From JAFLUQ01 sp964537995 (GTDB lineage: Bacteria > Bacillota > Clostridia > UMGS1883), in assembly GCA_964537995.1 (NCBI GenBank), contig CAZICW010000016.1, positions 1 through 32,454 of the forward strand: a stretch of 32,454 bases of DNA, read 5' to 3'. Made by a program: the position numbers and the translations under genes. Of the stretch, positions 30,393 to 32,454 are shown piece by piece (the stretch's first letter is position 1; every line of letters begins with the position of its first letter). The notes under the pieces were generated by a model. It searched no databases and was not told the origin of the DNA. It was given only the letters and a program-made list of their open reading frames with translations.

Positions 30393-30851
30393 ATGCGTTG
30401 TCCCTACTGCGGCTACCGCGACAGCAAGGTTATAGATTCCCGTCCCACAGACGAGGGCGGAGCAATCCGTCGCCGCCGTGAATGTATGAAATGCGAGGGG
30501 CGTTTTACAACCTACGAAAAGGTGGAAACCCTTCCCATTATGGTAATCAAGAAGGATAAAACCCGTGAGCTTTTCGACCGAGACAAGCTTATCCGCGGAA
30601 TTACGCGCGCCTGTGAAAAGCGTCCCGTGCCGTCGGAAAAAATCGACGAAATAGCCGACAAAATCGAAGGGTCGATTCAAAATTCCCTCGAACGTGAGGT
30701 TACGACGAACGATATAGGCGAAAAGGTTATGGAATACCTAAAGGACATTGACGAAGTCGCCTATGTTCGCTTTGCGTCCGTGTACCGTCAGTTTACCGAC
30801 GCAACCACCTTTATTGCCGAGGTCAATAAGCTGCTTGTTGACAAAGGCTGA
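30393..30851 (+). CDS. nrdR: transcriptional repressor NrdR
   Basis: 152-aa repressor of ribonucleotide reductase genes that senses (d)ATP. The N-terminal zinc ribbon has C3-x2-C6 and C31-x2-C34 (MRCPYCG...ECMKCEGRFTTYE), and an ATP-cone covers about 48-138 ('MVIKKDKTRELFDRDKLIRG', 'VAYVRFASVYRQF'). Length and motifs are canonical. A strong AAGGAGG precedes ATG. No nrd gene or obvious tandem NrdR boxes are present in the window, so it acts in trans. Confidence 0.97.
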   Translation: MRCPYCGYRDSKVIDSRPTDEGGAIRRRRECMKCEGRFTTYEKVETLPIMVIKKDKTRELFDRDKLIRGITRACEKRPVPSEKIDEIADKIEGSIQNSLEREVTTNDIGEKVMEYLKDIDEVAYVRFASVYRQFTDATTFIAEVNKLLVDKG

Positions 30852-30873
30852 CATTTTAGAAAGGACATTTTAA

Positions 30874-31596
30874 ATGGCGATTCTCACCTGTAATTTTCGT
30901 TCAATGATGCTCTCGAACGACACCTCCTTCAACCTTATTTTACCGGATAAACGGCTTCGTCAGCCGAATGTGCTTTATTTGCTGCACGGCTATCAGCAGT
31001 ATTACGGTTCTTGGCTCAGCCTGTCGTCTGTTGCCCAATATGTAAGCGGCAAGGATATTGCGGTTGTCATGCCGGACGGCGGGCGGAGCTTTTATACGGA
31101 TATGGTAATGACGGGAGAAAAGTACTATTCCTATATCGTAAACGAGCTGCCGCATTTTCTTGAAACTCAGTTCGGACTGAATCCGCCGCGTGAGCAAACC
31201 GCGATTGCCGGACTTTCCATGGGAGGCTACGGAGCGCTTAAAATCGGCATACGCAATCCCGAAAGCTACAGCGTTATCGGAGCGTTTTCTCCTGCCTGCG
31301 ATATTGTGAATATTGCGCGGCAGAACCGTGACCTTACAACCGTTATCTGCGGCACCTCCGACCTAAAGGACAGCGAGCATGATCTGTACCGTCTGGCAAA
31401 GGATATGTCAAGCTCGGAATGTAAGCCGCGGATTTATCACTATTGCGGTGACAGCGATTTTATGCTTAAGGAAAACCGTGCGTTCGCCGATTTTATGCGT
31501 TCGCTTCCGCTTGACTACAGCTACACCGAGGATGTCGGCGCTCACGAATGGACGCTTTGGGACAAATGGGTGCGGGATTTTATAGAAAAGCTTTAG
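30874..31596 (+). CDS. alpha/beta-hydrolase esterase (EstA/esterase D-like)
   Basis: 240-aa alpha/beta-hydrolase of the putative-esterase (tributyrin or S-formylglutathione hydrolase-like) family. The oxyanion-hole motif is 'YLLHGYQQYYGSW' (35-47), the nucleophile is Ser115 in GLSMGGYG, the acid is Asp193 or Asp195 (CGDSDFM) and the base is His224 (GAHEW). No signal peptide, so it is cytoplasmic. Substrates are probably short acyl esters, but the true one is unknown. AAAGGACA precedes ATG. It lies 22 nt after nrdR; about 128 nt of non-coding DNA follow, ending in the hairpin before the amidase gene. Confidence 0.88.
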   Translation: MAILTCNFRSMMLSNDTSFNLILPDKRLRQPNVLYLLHGYQQYYGSWLSLSSVAQYVSGKDIAVVMPDGGRSFYTDMVMTGEKYYSYIVNELPHFLETQFGLNPPREQTAIAGLSMGGYGALKIGIRNPESYSVIGAFSPACDIVNIARQNRDLTTVICGTSDLKDSEHDLYRLAKDMSSSECKPRIYHYCGDSDFMLKENRAFADFMRSLPLDYSYTEDVGAHEWTLWDKWVRDFIEKL

Positions 31597-31687
31597 CGGC
31601 GGCAGCGGATAAGCAATTATTGAGCGCTTTTTGCCGTGTTTTGGGGCGCCGTGGTTATGCTTCCCCGCTAAAAATTGTGTCAATAAT

Positions 31688-31724
31688 AAAAATCATCTCA
31701 TATATTGGCGTGAGGTGATTTTTT
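31688..31724 (+). promoter_or_regulatory. hairpin that contains the amidase ribosome binding site
   Basis: AAAAATCATCTCA (31688-31700) pairs with TGAGGTGATTTTT (31711-31723), 13 pairs with one G-U, around a 10-nt loop. A run of six T ends right at the ATG (31725). It has the form of a weak terminator, yet its 3' arm holds GAGGTGA, the only ribosome binding site for the amidase gene. It could end the esterase transcript, limit translation, or both. Confidence 0.55.
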
Positions 31725-32454
31725 ATGCCCATAATTTATCTCAGTCCGTCCGCGCAGGAATTTAATCCCTATGTAAACGGCGGCAACGAGGAATATTACA
31801 TGAATCTGATTGCCGACGCTATGGAACCGTATCTCACATCGAGCGGAATAAGCTATGTCCGAAACGATACCGATATGACGGCGGCGCAGTCTATAGCACA
31901 GTCAAACAGAGGAAATTACGATCTCCATGTCGCGCTTCACTCCAATGCCGCGCCGGAGGGTCAGTATGGCTCAAAGCGTGGCGTAGACGTATATTACGCG
32001 CGCGGAAGCGCAAACGGTCGGCGGGCGGCGGAAATTTTCGCGGAAAATATGAAGTCGGTCTACCCTGATCCGTCGCTCGTTCGCGCCTTGGCAACGACAA
32101 GCATAGGCGAGGTTGGTCAGACTCGCGCTCCGGCAGTTCTGCTGGAGCTTGGCTATCACGACAATGCGAAGGATGCCGATTGGATAAAGAACAACATTGA
32201 AAATATCGCGCGTAATCTTGTTCTTTCAATCACTCAATACTTCGGAGTGCCGTTCATAAATGCCGCCGCTCCGAGAGAAGGGCTTGTTCGCACGACCTAC
32301 GGCAATCTTAATCTTCGCCGCAAGCCCGATCTCTCCTCCGCCGTAATAGCTCGTATTCCGAACGGAGCAAGGATTACGGTACTCGGCGAATGGCAGGGCT
32401 GGAGCGTTGTGCGCTACGGCTCAAGCACGGGATACGCCGACGGAAGATTTATAA
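31725..32454 (+). CDS. N-acetylmuramoyl-L-alanine amidase with SH3 domain (partial, cut by window end)
   Basis: Amidase_3-type cell-wall hydrolase that cleaves the bond between MurNAc and the stem peptide; 243 residues are visible and the frame is still open. The catalytic domain covers 1-175: Glu22/Glu23 in 'NGGNEEYYMN', His72 in 'HVALHSNAAP' and the catalytic Glu141 in 'LLELGYHDN'. The first zinc ligand of the family (DPGHGG) is not there; the matching stretch reads 'LSPSAQEFN'. A bacterial SH3 domain starts at about 187 ('VRTTYGNLNLRRKPDLSSAVIA'), probably a wall-binding module. There is no signal peptide, so export is unexplained, though this clade often lacks one. ATG follows GAGGTGA, which sits in a hairpin. 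Confidence 0.88.
   Translation, partial: MPIIYLSPSAQEFNPYVNGGNEEYYMNLIADAMEPYLTSSGISYVRNDTDMTAAQSIAQSNRGNYDLHVALHSNAAPEGQYGSKRGVDVYYARGSANGRRAAEIFAENMKSVYPDPSLVRALATTSIGEVGQTRAPAVLLELGYHDNAKDADWIKNNIENIARNLVLSITQYFGVPFINAAAPREGLVRTTYGNLNLRRKPDLSSAVIARIPNGARITVLGEWQGWSVVRYGSSTGYADGRFI

Noticed and set aside
31675..31706. Promoter directly in front of the amidase gene
   Set aside because: TATATT (31701-31706) is a fair -10 but no -35 lies at 16-18 nt; a sigma-E-like reading is also weak, so I did not list it.
1..32454. CRISPR array, tRNA or rRNA gene, prophage or insertion sequence
   Set aside because: No regularly spaced direct repeats, cloverleaf-like stretches, transposase genes or phage structural genes were found; the single tyrosine recombinase has no phage neighbours.

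Overview
The window is chromosomal DNA from an endospore-forming, Gram-positive Clostridia-type bacterium (Firmicutes/Bacillota). The evidence is the sporulation genes (yunB, spoVAC, spoVAD, a GerM-domain lipoprotein, an AbrB/SpoVT regulator), A/G-rich ribosome binding sites, near-consensus sigma-A promoters with 17-nt spacers, the smc-ftsY order and a formate-tetrahydrofolate ligase. Base composition looks moderate. I see no tRNA, rRNA, CRISPR array, insertion sequence or prophage block. The species cannot be named from the sequence.

Layout: (1) 96-3528 (+): a branched-chain amino acid ABC transporter (livHMGF), with no substrate-binding protein gene inside the window. (2) 3598-4611 region (-): a XerC/D-type tyrosine recombinase behind a perfect consensus promoter and a perfect 15-bp inverted repeat. 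It is divergent from (3) 4834-6523 (+), a PspA-family gene and a Gly-rich two-TM TPM-like protein. (4) rpsT (+) and yunB (-), sharing a bidirectional terminator. (5) 7686-10260 (+): a promoter with a palindrome in its spacer, a roughly 190-nt leader with strong hairpins, then DUF1385, prmC and a PAP2 phosphatase. (6) 10273-12229: an AbrB/SpoVT regulator with a C-terminal four-Cys motif, divergent from a 35-aa hydrophobic peptide gene, spoVAC and spoVAD; no spoVAE follows.

(7) 12213-20775 (-): one long operon, smc, ftsY, a UPF0182 membrane protein, a lipoprotein and a cytidylate-kinase-like protein. Its last gene overlaps the end of spoVAD antisense. (8) 20948-21832 (+): a PflX-like radical SAM protein, facing (9) 21953-26945 (-), an operon of OmpR-family regulator, sensor kinase, GerMN lipoprotein and ABC-F ATPase. 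(10) 27040-end (+): fhs, tsaE, tsaB, rpiB, nrdR, an esterase and, cut by the window end, an N-acetylmuramoyl-L-alanine amidase with an SH3 domain.

Most of this is core housekeeping and sporulation content. I did not find an obvious defence, mobile or biosynthetic system. The parts most worth a second look are the peptide in front of a shortened spoVA operon, the structured leader before DUF1385-prmC, the perfect promoter plus palindrome before the recombinase, the sensor kinase without a normal start codon, the lipoprotein/UPF0182 pair tied to smc-ftsY, and the hairpin that holds the ribosome binding site of the amidase.
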